DNA of 64,000 nucleotides from Haematococcus lacustris (GCA_030144725.1 JASKMD010000028.1:903652-967651), one strand, 5' to 3'. Counted from the stretch's first letter, positions 29,590 through 41,768 are shown. Numbers and translations are program-made. Notes: generated by a model from the letters alone, not told the origin.

Positions 29590-32050
29590 ACATATATTGA
29601 AGTCACCATTATTGTTATTAATTCATTCAACTATGCGTGCTACAACTGCAACCATGCTGCATCTACTGCTGCCCCTGCCCTATCACGGTATGCCCTAAGG
29701 TTACAAAGTAATCCGGCTGCATGGAGGCTTGCATGAACTTCTCGCAAAGGAACTGTGAAGGAAGCAAAAGAATCACGCAGGAAGTCAGACTGCCCCGCTA
29801 AGCTGCCAGTAGCTGCCAGGTGCGGCCAGGAGCAGCCAACAGGACATCGTCGCCAAAAGGGTAGCTACGAGCCATTCAGCCGTCGCTAGCCAGCAACATC
29901 TCTCACCACCAGGTGCGATGATGTAGATGCTAGCCACGAACACCCAGTAGCCGCACAACATCAGCGATTAGCCACAACAAGTAGCGGACAACAACACAGG
30001 CGGACACGACGCAGTCATCAACAGCCAGGAGCAGCAGCCAGGAGCAGCCAGCAGCTAGGAGCATACCATAGCCAAAAGCTCAGCTGCGAGCCAGCCAGCC
30101 ATGCGACTAGGTTGAGCGAAGGGGTCAAAGAGTAGCGAGATTGTAAGCCAGGGAAAGGTCGTGAGCGAACGTGAGGGAACGAAGCCAGGGAAAGGTCGTG
30201 AGGGAACGTGAGGGGCGACGTGAGGGAAAGGTCATAGCGAAGATCATCAACAAATGCACTGTGCTTCTCATGTGCGTTGGGTTGCTTGCAGGTGGAGTGC
30301 CAAGAATTCAAGATAAGAACAACATGGCACAGCTAAGAGGTGTACCAAGTGCTTGGAGGAGGCTTCCCCCTTTCACCGACCTTTCCCCTGTTGCGCTACA
30401 ATGCAACCCCCTCCCTCCCTCACCCCAGCTGTCTCCCATACCTCCCCCCTCCCCCTTCACCCTACAGCCTTCCCTTCACCTAGTATGAGCGGTAGCTTCC
30501 TCACCCTCACCATTACCATGACAATGAAGACTCTACCCCTATGCCAGGTGAGTGCCCTCGTCATGCAACACGTCACTGTCAGCTTGCCATGATGTTATGC
30601 CAGCTTCAACGTATGCACGTCCCTTGCTTGCTGCAGGTCTGATGCCTACACTCCTGCCCTTGCCTCCTTCCCCCTTCCCTACCCAGTAGCCATGAGACAC
30701 ACCCCCTCCCTATCCTACCTTGCAACCTGGAACAACCCCCTCCCCCTCCCCCTCTCCCGCCCTCTCTCACTCCCACTCCCACTCCCACTCCCCCACTACG
30801 CCCACCATTGCCACCCCTATCTCTTGCCCCTCCCCTCCCCTCCCCTCTGCCGCAGGTCTGATGGTCTAACCCTACCCAGTAGCCAGGCAGCAAGGCACCT
30901 ACCCCACACAGAAGCCCTTGGCGTACCAGCCTGGAGCGGGCAGCCTGGAGTGGGCAACCTGGAGCCCAGCCTAGCCCAGCCTACCCCAGCCTAGCCTAGC
31001 CTAGCCTACCCCAGCCTAGCCTAGCCTAGCCTACCCCAGCCTAGCCTAGCCTAGCCTAGCCTACCCCAGGCTAGCCTTGCCTAGCCTAGCCTAGCCTAGC
31101 CTACCCTAGGCTAGCCCAGCCTAGCATAGCCCAGCCTGATTGCAATGATTCCAATTGCCTGATTCCAATTGCAATGAGTCAGCTCCACGCATTCAGAGCC
31201 TCGTAACTCAGCTCGCAGCCAGGCCCGAAACTATGCTCGCTTCCAGTCACATCGCACCTAGCTAGCTAGCTAGCTTAGACACGCAACTTAACCCGAATAC
31301 CTATCCAGCAGTGCAGCCCCAGCCACTTCCCCTACCATGCGGCAGCCAACCCGGATGCTAGGTGTACAACCCTCTACGTCGCTAGCTCAGCCACGCAGTC
31401 CAGCTACTTCACCAGCATCGCAGCCATCCACACAGCCTCGCATTCTCAAAATGTTACAGCCACGCAGCAACGCAAAAAGCCAGCGTAGCAAGCCTAGCCA
31501 CGCAGCGACACACAACGTCAGCCATGCAAACATCCATGCGAAGTTGTCAAGGTGAGTATGTGCAAGTATGTGGCAAGTATGTGCAAATATGTGGCACCGC
31601 TTAACATCTGGCATGCCATAATGTGCTGCTGCAGGATGGATGGTTTGACCCTTCCCCTTTGCCACCACCACCTTGCCCCACTCCCTATCCTACCTTGCAG
31701 CCTGGAGCAACCTCCTCCTTCCCTCCCTCCCTCCTTCACTCCCTCCTTCCCTCCCTCCTTCCCTGCCTCCTTCCCTCCCTCCCTCATGCCCTTTCTCACG
31801 CCCTCCCTCCCTCTACATGTCTCTACAGGTGGCTACAGGTCCCCTTCCTGCCCTACCATTCCCCTTCCCTTCCCACTCGCTCTTGCCCTCACCCTCACCC
31901 TCACCCTCACCTTGGCAGGTGAGTAAGCATGCATGTTGTGGTTCGTATTGCCTTGCCTTTGGGAGCCTATGCTGGGTTGCATCAGAGAAGCTACCAGCAA
32001 GGATACAACAAGGTTTGAGCGCTTGTACACCTCTTCGCAACACACAACGA
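29590..32050. other. Interior of element 2: no gene recognised
   Basis: Contains pyrimidine-rich tracts (30400-30490, 30650-30850, 31670-31920) and several CTGCAG|GT-type junctions that look like splice borders, but no open frame with protein-like features. It may be captured, decayed gene sequence. Confidence 0.5.
30958..31135. repeat. CCTAG-type pentanucleotide array
   Basis: Imperfect tandem CCTAG/CCCAG units. Related perfect CCCAG arrays occur at 40036-40192 and 56388-56730. Confidence 0.85.
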
Positions 32051-32960
32051 GCTTGGAGCGGTGGCCAAGACTTCCGGTGAGTGCACATGCTCTGGTGGTG
32101 TCAGCCTAGCCTGCCCATTTCTCGTCATGCATGTCCTTATTCATCTGCTTGCTGGCTTATGTTTGCTTGCAGTTGTTGACAGCTTGAGCATGACAAGTGT
32201 AGCAAGGCTTGGTGATTGCAAGCAAGGCGGTAGCGGCATGACATGGAGGGGGGCATTGAGCAAAGCTGTAAGTGGCCAGTCCCTGCACATGAGTTGTCAC
32301 CAATGCCAAGCCTAATTGCAAGGATGCCTCTTGCTGCCGCAGGTCTGATGGTCACACTGTTGCCCCTTGCCCCCTTCCCCCTTCCCCCTTCCCCCTTCCC
32401 CCTTCCCTGCCCAAGCCCACCACCACCACTTCCGAGTCTGCCACCTACCTCCCCTCCTCCCCTCCTCCCCTCCTCCCCTCTTCTCTCCTCTCCCCCACCC
32501 AATGGCACCCAGCAGCCCTTGGCGTAGCAGCATGGAGCGGGCAGCCTGGAGCGGGCAGCCCGGAGTGGGCAGTCTGGAGCGGGCAGCATGGAGCGGGCAG
32601 CCTGGAGCGGGCAGCCTGGAGCGGGCAACCTGGAGCCAAGCCTAGCCCAGTCTAGCCTAGCCTAGCCCAGCCTAGCCTAGATCAACCTGGTTTGTTGCCA
32701 TGGGGCATAGGCAGCAAGGCAATGTGCTGAGCAGTCCCGTGATGAGGTGTCAGCCCATAACAATGAGGTGCAACCAGTCCTTGTGGTTGTGCACATGGCA
32801 TATGTGGTGAGCAAGGCATGAGTCGTTGTGTTGTTGTTGTAGTGATGTTGTGTGGTGTTGTTGTGTGGTGTTGTCACCTTGCATCAATGCATGTGCTTAG
32901 CACCAGCAATACATGCCGTTTGTTGTGGTGTTGCGAGGTGTTCGTGCGTCGTTGCATACG
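32050..32960. repeat. Shared cargo block, copy A (in element 2)
   Basis: Ordered segments are shared with 40270-40990 and 55970-56990: GGTGAGTGCACATGC, AGTGGCCAG...CACATGAGT, GCCCAGCCTAA, a CTGCAGG border followed by CCCCTTGCCCCC tracts, a CCTAG/CCCAG run, GGGGCATAGGCAGCAAGGCA, GTGTTGTTGTTG and ATCAATGCATGTGCTTAGCA. Confidence 0.75.
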
Positions 32961-32965
32961 TTGTG

Positions 32966-33615
32966 GCAGGACCCTGTAGACGTGCAGCAGGACCCTGTGA
33001 ACGTATGTCGTAGGACCCTGTAGCCGTGCGGCAGGACCCTGTGAGAATGTGTCGTAGGACCCTGTAGCCGTGCGGCAGGACCCTGTAAAACTTTAATGTA
33101 AGACCCTGTAGCCGTGCGGCAGAACCCTGTAGACGTGTGTCGTAGGACCCGGTAGGCGTGCGGCAGAACCCTGTGAGAATGTGTCGCAGAACCCTGTAGC
33201 CGTGCGGCAGGACCCTGTAAAACATTAATGTAAGACCCTGTAGCCGTGCGGCAGAACCCTGTAGACGTGTATCGTACGACCCTGTAGCCGTGCGGCAGAA
33301 CCCTGTAGACGTGTATCGTACGACCCTGTAGCCGTGCGGCAGAACCCTGTAGACGTGTATCGTACGACCCTGTAGGCGTGCGGCAGAACCCTGTAGACGT
33401 GTATCGTACGACCCTGTAGCCGTGCGGCAGAACCCTGTAGACGTGTGTCGTAGGACCCTGTAGCCGTGCGGCAGAACCCTGTGAGAATGTGTGACGCAGA
33501 ACCCTGTAGCCGTGCGGCAGAACCCTGTAGACGTGTGTCGCAGGACCCTGTAGCCGTGCGGCAGAACCCTGTGGCCCAGGACCCTGTACAGGGTCGGCAG
33601 AACCCTGTACAGGGA
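32966..33615. repeat. Right subterminal array of element 2
   Basis: About 30 units carrying ACCCTGTAGCCGTGCGGCAG and ACCCTGTAGACGTGTGTCG, i.e. the half-site in the opposite orientation to the left array. It ends in complete palindromes CCCTGTACAGGG at about 33580 and 33605. Confidence 0.92.
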
Positions 33616-33769
33616 CGGGCGATTTTTCAAATAGTTATAACATCGCAGCAACTATGAGTTTTTCGATGATTACAACGGCGATGAGTCGGCCTTTCCTGGG
33701 GCTATCTGCAGTATGCCTCCCGGGAAGAAATGACGTAGGCGACTTCCGGCCTTAATCGGCGCGAGTGTG

Positions 33770-36700
33770 AGTTGTGTCATCATGGCTATGTGTTGTGGTT
33801 TCCAGTTGAGCGTCATGGTAAGTAAGACACCGAGGTAAGTGAAGGGGGAGGTCGGTTTGAGGTAGGTAACAGGCTTCCCTTGTAGCGTTACGGCTTGCAG
33901 TTCTCTACGGGCTTGCTTTTCCGCTTCTGCCATGGTGCTGCATCTGCCGGATTGGTGCGCTTTGTGGAGCGCCGCTGTGGCGAGGGTTTTGCTGTGGGAT
34001 ACGATTAGGTGGCCCCAATCCGAGTAGGCGGAGAGCTTATCTGCCTGACAGCGTAGATTGCTGATCGAGTTGCATAGGATAGCGATGTCATCTGCGTAGT
34101 CGATGCTGCCGATTGTAAATCGCCCGGCGCTGTCGGTTGTGTCGGATGTAAATTTGTACCCCCTCGCTCCTACTTGGAGCCAGCGCAGTAAGGGTTCGAT
34201 GTAGATGAGGAACAGGAAGGGTGAGAGTGAGTCGCCCTGGATGGTGCCCCGGTCCACGGGTACCGGGTCGGTGGGGCCGTAGGGAGTTCTGAAGCGCGTT
34301 GTAGCGCCCGTGTACAGGTCCTTCACCGCGTCTGTGGCGTCGGTGGGAAAGCCAAGGTCGTGCATGATCCATAGCAGTTTGTCTTGGCAGGTGGTGTTGA
34401 AGGCGCTAGTGAAGTCGACCAGTAGCGCATAGATGTCTACTTTGGCTAGCTTGGCGTCTTCAAGGGCCATGACCAGCATTTGGAGCTGTTGTGTGGTGTC
34501 CCTATGGGAGCGGAAGCCTGCTTGGCAGTTACTTAACATCCCGTTAGCCTCAGCATACTCGTACAACGCCTTGGTTATGAGGCTGGTCCAGAGTTTGTAG
34601 ATGGTATTGGCCAACCCAACAGGTCTGTAGGCGTTGAGGTCTGTTTCTTGGCCCTTGTCCTTGTAGAGCAGGCAGGTGTCACTGGTTTTCCATGTTGTGG
34701 GTGTGCAGCCAGTGGCCCACATGATGATGAACAGTTGGTGTATGGTGTCCCTCATCTCCCATGGCAGCATCTTGATGATCTCGTTTTCAATGCCGTCTGG
34801 GCCAGGCGCTTTGCCCCCTGATAGTCTGCTGATGCATTCTTGAAATCCCGCTTTGTCCATGATGGCTGTGTGCATCCAATGTACGTTTTGGCAAGTGTGC
34901 AACGTGAAGGGGTCCACGGCTTTGGGGCGGGTCCAGGGATAGTTTCTGGTTTGTGTGTTTGTGTAATGGCCTGTTTTGGGGGTCGGCGGCGTGAGCTTTT
35001 GTCTGTAAGCGGCGGTGATAATCCGGTTGAGGTCGGCCGGGGCGGTGCATATGGTTTTGGTATCAGGGTCAGCTAGCGCCTGCAGGCCTTTGTGGTCGGT
35101 GCGAGAAGGGCGTAGTATGTATTTGTTGGCTTTTTTGGGTTGGGTGCTGATGAGGTGTTGCATTCTGAGACGCGCCTGTGCGATGGCAAGTGCGGAGTCG
35201 TCGTCATCTAGCTTGTGGATTTGGTCGCGGTAGGAGTTGGTCAGCTGGGCGAGCGCGGCTTGCACGTGATTTTCGGTTGTACCGTCGCCCTGGCGTGCTT
35301 GCACCGCCTCCCTTACCTCCGCGTTGATCGTGTCTGTCTCTGGGAGTAGGTCGTCGATAGACGGGTGGACGCTGTTTTGTTTGTATAACATTCTAGCCTT
35401 CCGGCTGAGTTCTCTGGTGGTTTTGAGCTTTTTCCCTAGTGCCTGTCTGATCTTGCACATGCTCCTGCGTTGGTAATGCTGGCCTCCTCTGGTCAACGTT
35501 TTGGTGTTGCATGTCTGCATGGCAGTTCCCCTGCAGGTTTCCAGGAGCGTTGTGAGCATGGTGGCTGCGGTGTCGACAGCTTCTCTAGCCGGTAGGCCTG
35601 CCACTAGTGTCAAGCGTTGTGGTTGTTGTGGGTTGGCCTTGTCTAGTGTGGTCAGGAAGTGGGTAGCATCTGTGTACATGGGAGCTAGGTATGCTGTCAG
35701 TTGTGCATGCAGTTGTGGAGCGCCTGAGCTGGGTTGTTGCACTCCAAGCCGGTATGCTTCCCTATCCTTGTTGGTGATTGGGGTGGTGAGAATGGTGTGG
35801 CTGTGTTTTAAGGGTTGATGTGTGGCTGCTAGATCTATGCCCAGTCTGGTAGTGGTGAGTGTGGCGGTGAGCGGTCTGTGGTCGCTGAGGTACGCGTTTG
35901 TGTCGACGTGCGTGCGATGCCTAGGGCCTTGTCTCGCGTCGCGCGTCAGGATGGCGTCGATGCGGCTGTTGCAGTGTGGTTGCTGGTAGGTCCAGGCCCG
36001 GTCGCCGGGGTCAGCTTCGGATAGGCGCAGCTCTGTGGCGAACTCCCTCATCATGTGGTCTTGTGTGTATTCAGTGTGTTCGGAGCGGTCCTCTGCCCTC
36101 ATCGTGGCGTTGATGTCTCCCGCCAGGATGAGTGAGCCGGGCAGGCGTCCAGTGGTTGATCGTATGTGTTCTTGCATCTTTCTCCTTAGCGGGATCGCGT
36201 CGTCGTTGTTCCCTGACGGCCAGTACGTGGCAACGAGTGTGAGTTCCTCGCTTTGCCGTTGGCGGAGGCTTAGGATGACGCATCGGGTATTTACATCCGC
36301 ATCTGTACACGGCGGCAGCATGGTGGCTTGCATCTGGATAGCTAGATCGTGTCTGATGCCAATGAGGACCTCACTATGGCCTTCGTGACGGTGGACGGTG
36401 TAGTTGGGCATAACCCTCTTCAGCCAGCCACAGCTAGGCTTGTTGCTCTTGGGTTGGGTCATAGTCTCAGTGAGGATCAGGATGTCCGGGCTATGTTTGT
36501 GCACCAGGTTTAGGACCTCGTTTCTAGATCTGCATAGGCCTCTGACATTGAAGGTTGTGAGGGTGATGTGTTGCCTGTTGTGGGTTGCTTGGGGCGGTTC
36601 GGTTGGGGGGTTATTGTGTTGGCTCGTGCAAGAGTCATTGTCCGGCGTGGTTTGTGGTGTCTCGGCTATGGTGGGGTTGAGCCTTGTGGAGTGGGCTCCG

Positions 36701-37533
36701 GTTGTGGGTTTGCGGAGGTATTGGGACATGAGGGTTTGTGTGTGCGTGTCGTTGCGTTGTGCCTTGGTGGCTCGTACCCGCTTAGCGGACGGGCCAATGT
36801 TGGTATCGACCCGCGTGGTGGGTCGATTGGTACGCGGCGTACCTGAGGGGGCTGGCGGGCGGAGGGTAACAGTGGGAATGTCCCGGCGCTGTCGCGACCG
36901 GGCAGGTTCCTCGTGTGATGGAGTGTCCTCTACTGTAGTGTTGCGGTTGGTGTCTAGTGTAGGGTTCTTGTCGGCGTCCATGGTGGTCCCGGGCGGTGGG
37001 GCGAGTGTCTCTCCTACCTCTATGTTGGTGAGATCAATCGTGTGATCTTGAAAGTGTGCTGTTAGTGCTGATGCGGTGGTGGCCTCCAGCGGGTCCGCTA
37101 TCCAGATCTCTCTCCTAACGAACCTTGTGTGTCTTACGTTGCCTGTGCAGATGGTGAGCATGTTCCCTTGGAGGCGTCCCCAGTCGTTAGGTGTGGAGAG
37201 TGGTTTGGGCACACGGTTGAGTGAGTCCAGCTGGTACCAGCCTTGTTGTGTGTGTTTAAGGACAGTTGCATGGTGGTGTGATAGCAAGATAACAACATCA
37301 GTATGTGTCGCACCCGTGCTAGCGATAGCTGTAGTGATCGCCTCAGGTGTGATACTGGAGGTTGGTAGGTAGGCCGTTGCTGGGTGCAGGTACGTACGCA
37401 TCTCAAGGTGTTTGCGGTGTAGGTAGTGGTTCAGTGTGTCCGACGAGAATCTGCCTTTCTCGTGGTAGATGTGATCAGTATTGAAGGTTCGAATTGTATG
37501 CCCTTCTTCCCGTGCTGTTTGTGCTAGGTATTG
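33770..37533 (-). CDS. Dualen-like polyprotein, middle part: second cysteine protease (C-terminal half), APE endonuclease, RT
   Basis: Continues from EHL at 41769 into QYLAQTARE. The first about 150 residues complete a cysteine-protease-like domain, with a His-containing VVILLSHHHATVLK and GWYQLDSLNR. The APE endonuclease starts near 36560 (TLTTFNVRGLC), with ILILTET, LILAGDINA, SRIDAILTRD and YLSDHRPL. RT has LSGGKAPGPDGIENEI, AYRPVGLANTIYK, QAGFRSHRDT, LLVDFTSAFNT, GTIQGDSLSPFLF and IDYADDIAIL (YADD at 34087-34098). The part runs to MMTQL, where element 2 interrupts it. APE and RT catalytic motifs appear intact. Frames 5' of 37533, up to an apparent start at 37677, are element 3 sequence and not part of the protein. 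Confidence 0.87.
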
Positions 37534-37719
37534 TACACTCACGATAAATAGGGCCGACGCGGGGGCCTTTTTTGCATCGGAAGGACTTTCTGCTCCGATA
37601 GAACGATAGAGCGTTGAGTTTAAGGGGGACCTCGCTCTTGAATGAAGTCCTAACTCGCAGCGGTTGCGGAGATACAACGATCCGCGCGCGAGGTACCCCC
37701 CCCTTTTTGGGAATCTGTA

Positions 37720-39190
37720 CAGATGTCGGTTTTATGAGCCCGGAATCTGTACAGATGCATGTCGATGGCCACAAGGATATGCGGCATCTGTACAGATTCC
37801 TTCCTTGCATCTGTACAGATACCACTTGTTGTCATCTGTACAAATTATTTTGGAATATCTGTACAGATACGTGAATCTGTACAGATATATAAAGGTAAAT
37901 CTGTACAGATAGCGTTAAGGTAGCATCTGTACAGATTTTGAGAGGTTATCTGTACAGATGCCGGGGGTTTTTATCTGTACAGATGGCGATTTAAAGCATC
38001 TGTACAGATACACCTATAATTATCTGTACAGATGCCCCTAAAGTAAATCTGTTCAGATAGCAAGGGTAAAATCTGTACAGATATTGACAAATCGTATCTG
38101 TACAGATGGCGATAGGTGTATCTGTACAGATGCCGGGGGTAGTTATCTGTACAGATGGCGATAATAAGTATCTGTACAGATATGTCTATAATTATCTGTA
38201 CAGATGCCCCTACATTGCATCTGTACAGATAGCAAGGGTAAAATCTGTACAGATGTTGACAAGTGGTATCTGTACAGATAGCAATAGGTGTATCTGTACA
38301 GATGCCGGAGGTATTTATCTGTACAGATGGCGATAATAAGTATCTGTACAGATACACCTATAATTATCTGTACAGATGCCCCTAAAGTAAATCTGTTCAG
38401 ATAGCAAGGGTAAAATCTGTACAGATATTGACAAATCGTATCTGTACAGATGGCGATAGGTGTATCTGTACAGATGCCGGGGGTAGTTATCTGTACAGAT
38501 GGCGATAATAAGTATCTGTACAGATATGTCTATAATTATCTGTACAGATGCCCCTACATTGCATCTGTACAGATAGCAAGGGTAAAATCTGTACAGATGT
38601 TGACAAGTGGTATCTGTACAGATAGCAATAGGTGTATCTGTACAGATGCCGGAGGTATTTATCTGTACAGATGGCGATAATAAGTATCTGTACAGATACA
38701 CCTATAATTATCTGTACAGATGCCCCTAAATTAAATCTGTTCAGATAGCAAGGGTAAAATCTGTACAGATGTCGACAAGTGGTATCTGTACAGATGGCGA
38801 TAGGTGTATCTGTACAGATGCCGGGGGTAGTTATCTGTACAGATGGCGATAATAAGTATCTGTACAGATACACCTATAATTATCTGTACAGATGCCCCTA
38901 AATTAAATCTGTTCAGATAGCAAGGGTAAAATCTGTACAGATGTCGACAAGTGGTATCTGTACAGATGGCGATAGGTGTATCTGTACAGATGCCATGGGT
39001 ATTTATCTGTACAGATGGCGATAATAAGTATCTGTACAGATATGCCTATAATTATCTGTACAGATGCCCCTAGATTCAATCTGTACAGATAGCAAGGGTT
39101 AAATCTGTACAGATGTCGACAAATTGTATCTGTACAGATGGCAAGAGGTGTATCTGTACAGATAGCAAGGAGCATCTGTACAGATACCCG
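37720..39190. repeat. Left ATCTGTACAGAT array of element 3
   Basis: About 50 copies of the 12-bp palindrome ATCTGTACAGAT, spaced about 28-29 bp apart, occasionally varied to CTGTTCAGAT. Higher-order repeats with periods of about 172 and 344 bp are visible: identical 76-residue frames recur at 38106 and 38450, and repeat blocks start at 37971, 38315 and 38487. Confidence 0.95.
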
Positions 39191-40030
39191 GGGGTTTGAA
39201 TGTCTTACCATATCACGCCCACGCGATCACATTGAGAACTTCAACGATGGCCTTGCTTGGACATCGTAATCCGTAGCAAACCGCCATGCAGCCTCACGCC
39301 ATGCAGCCTCACGCGTCTCATAGCGTTCGACCTAATACGTGGCCACGATCAGCAACAACTAGCCTACATCAAGCGCTGTGACTCGCGATTTCGCGATGTG
39401 GTCCCTCGCCTTGGCCTCACAGCCATACGCGAATAGTCACAACAAGGAGGCGCAGCTACTAGCTACAGGAATTATGCAGGAGTCGTAGCCAGGAGGCGCA
39501 GCAAGAACAGCCTGGAGCAGCGGAGCGGATGAACAAGAAAAGCAAGGGGGGCACGAACAACGACGACAAAGGTGCGATCAGCGCATCCCAATCGGGGGTG
39601 CATCATATGTGGCATGCGCTGCGTTGCGTGTGCATGTGCAGTGCAAAGTAAGCACCGCAAGGAGTGCAAACTTGGAAAGGTAGCTGTGAGCAACAGCCTT
39701 GCGGTGCAACCATTAGCATTAGCCAAGAGTGATTAGGAGCTCTCAACAGGTAGAGGCCGCAGCCATCAGCAGCTGCAAGGGGCAAAAGCCACAAGCTGAA
39801 GCCAAGAGCAACAGCGAGGAGCAGCTGGCACCGATGGCGAGGCACAACCAGGAGGCGTAGCAAGCAACAAGAAAGAATGGGTGAGTCTAAGCACCGCTCT
39901 AATTTCCACCCTTCTATTATTGTCCCTTGTCTTGGTGTTGAGTAATTGCGAGGCGCAGGTGTGCATAAGTAGCTTGGGGCTGCAGCCATGAGCAGCTGCC
40001 AAGAGTAGTAGCCAAGACAAAAAGCCCCTT
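39191..40030. other. Interior of element 3, first part: no gene recognised
   Basis: Imperfect GCAGCC/AGGAGCAGC-rich sequence with short frames only; nothing supportable as a gene. Confidence 0.5.
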
Positions 40031-40035
40031 CCCTA

Positions 40036-40192
40036 CCCAGCCCAGCCCAGCCCAGCCCAGCCCAGCCCAGCCCAGCCCAGCCCAGCCCAGCCCAGCCCAG
40101 CCCAGCCCAGCCCAGCCCAGCCCAGCCCAGCCCAGCCCAGCCCAGCCCAGCCCAGCCCAGCCCAGCCCAACCCAGCCCAGCCCAGCCCAGCC
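40036..40192. repeat. CCCAG pentanucleotide array
   Basis: About 31 nearly perfect tandem CCCAG units followed by CCCCT units to 40226. The minus-strand frame reads a GLGWA repeat and is not a protein. Confidence 0.95.
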
Positions 40193-40269
40193 CCTCTCCT
40201 CCCCTCCCCTCCCCTCCCCTCCCCTCCCCCACCCACCACCACCTCCTTCATCACCATTCCACAAGAAGC

Positions 40270-40990
40270 AGGCGCATGGAGCGCAGGAGCAGCCAGGAGC
40301 TGCAGCCATGGAGGCGCTGCCAGGTAGGTATAGAAGTGGCGCTAGCAAAGTGTGAGTGGCCAGCCCTTGCACATGAGTGGTCCGATGCCCAGCCTAACCG
40401 CAAAGTTGCTCCTTGTTTACTGCAGGTCCCATGGTCAGCCCTCCCCCCTTCCCCCTTCCCCCTTCCCCCTACCCCCCTTCCCCCCCTTTCCCCCTTCCCA
40501 TCCCTGTCCCACCACCTCCAAGTTTGCCACCCCACCTACCTCCCCCCTTTCCCACCCCCCGCCCCACAACGCACGCACGACGCTGCAGCCCTCTCCCTAC
40601 CCTACCCTTGGCGTAGCAGCCCTCTCCCTACCCTACCCTTGGCGTAGCAATCTGGAGCGGGCAACACGGAGCGGGCAGCTTGGAGTGGGATCCCGTAGTA
40701 GCAGCCCACCCAGCCCACCCTGGCCATGCCATGGACACACACCGCAATGACCCTACCCATCCCTCTCCAAAGGGGACGATAGCTGGATGGTGGAGCACTT
40801 GGGTGGTTGTCAGCCCGTGCTTGTTGTGCGACATGGCATAGGTGTAGGTGTGGTAGGTGGGCGTCAATGGTAGCGTGGTTGTTGGTGTTGTATGGTGTTG
40901 TCACCTTGTCACCTTATGCGGAGGTGTTGCATGTCGTTGATGCATCAATGCATATGCTTAGCATTCCCATAGGGAGGTGTCTCGGGGTGA
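40270..40990. repeat. Shared cargo block, copy B (in element 3)
   Basis: Relative of 32050-32960 and 55970-56990: GTGAGTGGCCAGCCC, CACATGAGTGGTCC, GCCCAGCCTAACC, CTGCAGGTCCCATGGTC, a GGAGCGGGCA repeat, GTTGTTGGTGTTG and ATCAATGCATATGCTTAGCA. Confidence 0.7.
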
Positions 40991-41019
40991 TGGTGCACTA
41001 AGACATGTGTCTAGGAGTA

Positions 41020-41302
41020 GCGGAGTGAGGTGTTGCGGGGTGTTTGGGTGTCAATACATGTGTTTTGCGGAGGTGTTGCGAGGTGTTGCGGGGTGTTTGG
41101 GTGTCAATACATGTGTTTTGCGGGGGTGTTGCGAGGTGTTGCGGGGTGTTTGGGTGTCAATACATGTGTTTTGCGGGGGTGTTGCGAGGTGTTTGAGCGT
41201 CGATACATGTGTTTTGCGGGGGTGTAGCGAGGTGTTGCGAGGTGATTGAGCGTCAATGCATGTGTTTTGCGGGGGTGTAGCGAGGTGTTGCGGGGTGTTT
41301 GG
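41020..41302. repeat. About 60-bp tandem repeat
   Basis: Five imperfect units with GAGGTGTTGCGGGGTGTTTG and GTCAATACATGTGTTTTGCG. Confidence 0.9.
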
Positions 41303-41319
41303 ACAAGGAGATATGTAAC

Positions 41320-41625
41320 AAGCGTCTGAACAGATACTCAAACAAGCGTCTGTACAGATAACAAAACAAGCGTCTGTACAGATAGCGAAGCCAACATCTG
41401 TACAGATAGCAAAGAAGCATCTGTACAGATAGAAGAGAGGCATCTGTACAAACAGCAGCGAGGCATCTGTACAGATAGCTCAGAGGCATCTGTACAGATA
41501 GCTGAAAGGGGCATCTGTACAGATAGCTAAGGAGGAATCTGTACAGATGCTATTGACTATCTGAACAGATAGCTTTGCAGACATCTGTACAGATAGCTAC
41601 CCTTAGGAATCTGTACAGATGCGTG
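41320..41625. repeat. Right ATCTGTACAGAT array of element 3
   Basis: About 11 copies of ATCTGTACAGAT or close variants (CGTCTGTACAGATA, ATCTGAACAGAT) ending about 140 bp before the right TIR; counterpart of the left array. Confidence 0.92.
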
Positions 41626-41768
41626 GTTATAAAAATCGCGGCCATATTACGCCGCAACGGATGCACGGATTCACGTAAGACGTGTACCGTTCGAACGGCC
41701 TTCTACTCTTCTTTCCAATGAGCTATGGTCGGTCCAATCGCGACCGGTCCTTGTTTATCGTGAGTGTA

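Larger units (their letters stand above)
28291..33767. mobile_element. CACTA-like non-autonomous element 2, 5,477 bp, inside the Dualen-like ORF
   Basis: Ends CACTCGTGCAAATTAAGGCC and GGCCTTAATCGGCGCGAGTG; the TSD is TG (28289-28290 and 33768-33769). Excising element plus one TG restores the minus-strand codons for MMTQL-RQKLERL with no frameshift. The outer 0.3 kb (left) and 0.15 kb (right) match element 1. A left palindrome array lies at 28597-29580 and a right array at 32966-33615. The middle holds non-coding cargo with splice-like borders, pyrimidine tracts and CCTAG repeats. No transposase is encoded. Confidence 0.87.
37536..41766. mobile_element. CACTA-like non-autonomous element 3, 4,231 bp, inside the Dualen-like ORF
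   Basis: Ends CACTCACGATAAATAGGGCC and, inverted, CACTCACGATAAACAAGGACC; the TSD is TA (37534-37535 and 41767-41768). Excision restores the codons for DLAEHL-QYLAQT in frame. A different TIR subtype from elements 1 and 2, but the same plan: subterminal arrays of a TGTACA palindrome (here ATCTGTACAGAT), non-coding cargo in the middle and no transposase. Confidence 0.87.

Noticed and set aside
28788..29698. Long ORFs (up to about 300 aa) on both strands in the GGGTCCTGG array
   Set aside because: Open in five frames at once because the repeat lacks stops; translations are pure repeats.
37534..37677. N-terminal 48 residues of the middle Dualen-like ORF
   Set aside because: They are encoded by the end of element 3, not by the retrotransposon.
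37720..39190. CRISPR-like regularly spaced palindromic repeats
   Set aside because: Repeats are only 12 bp, the spacers are themselves repeated in higher-order blocks, no cas genes exist, and the context is a eukaryotic transposon.
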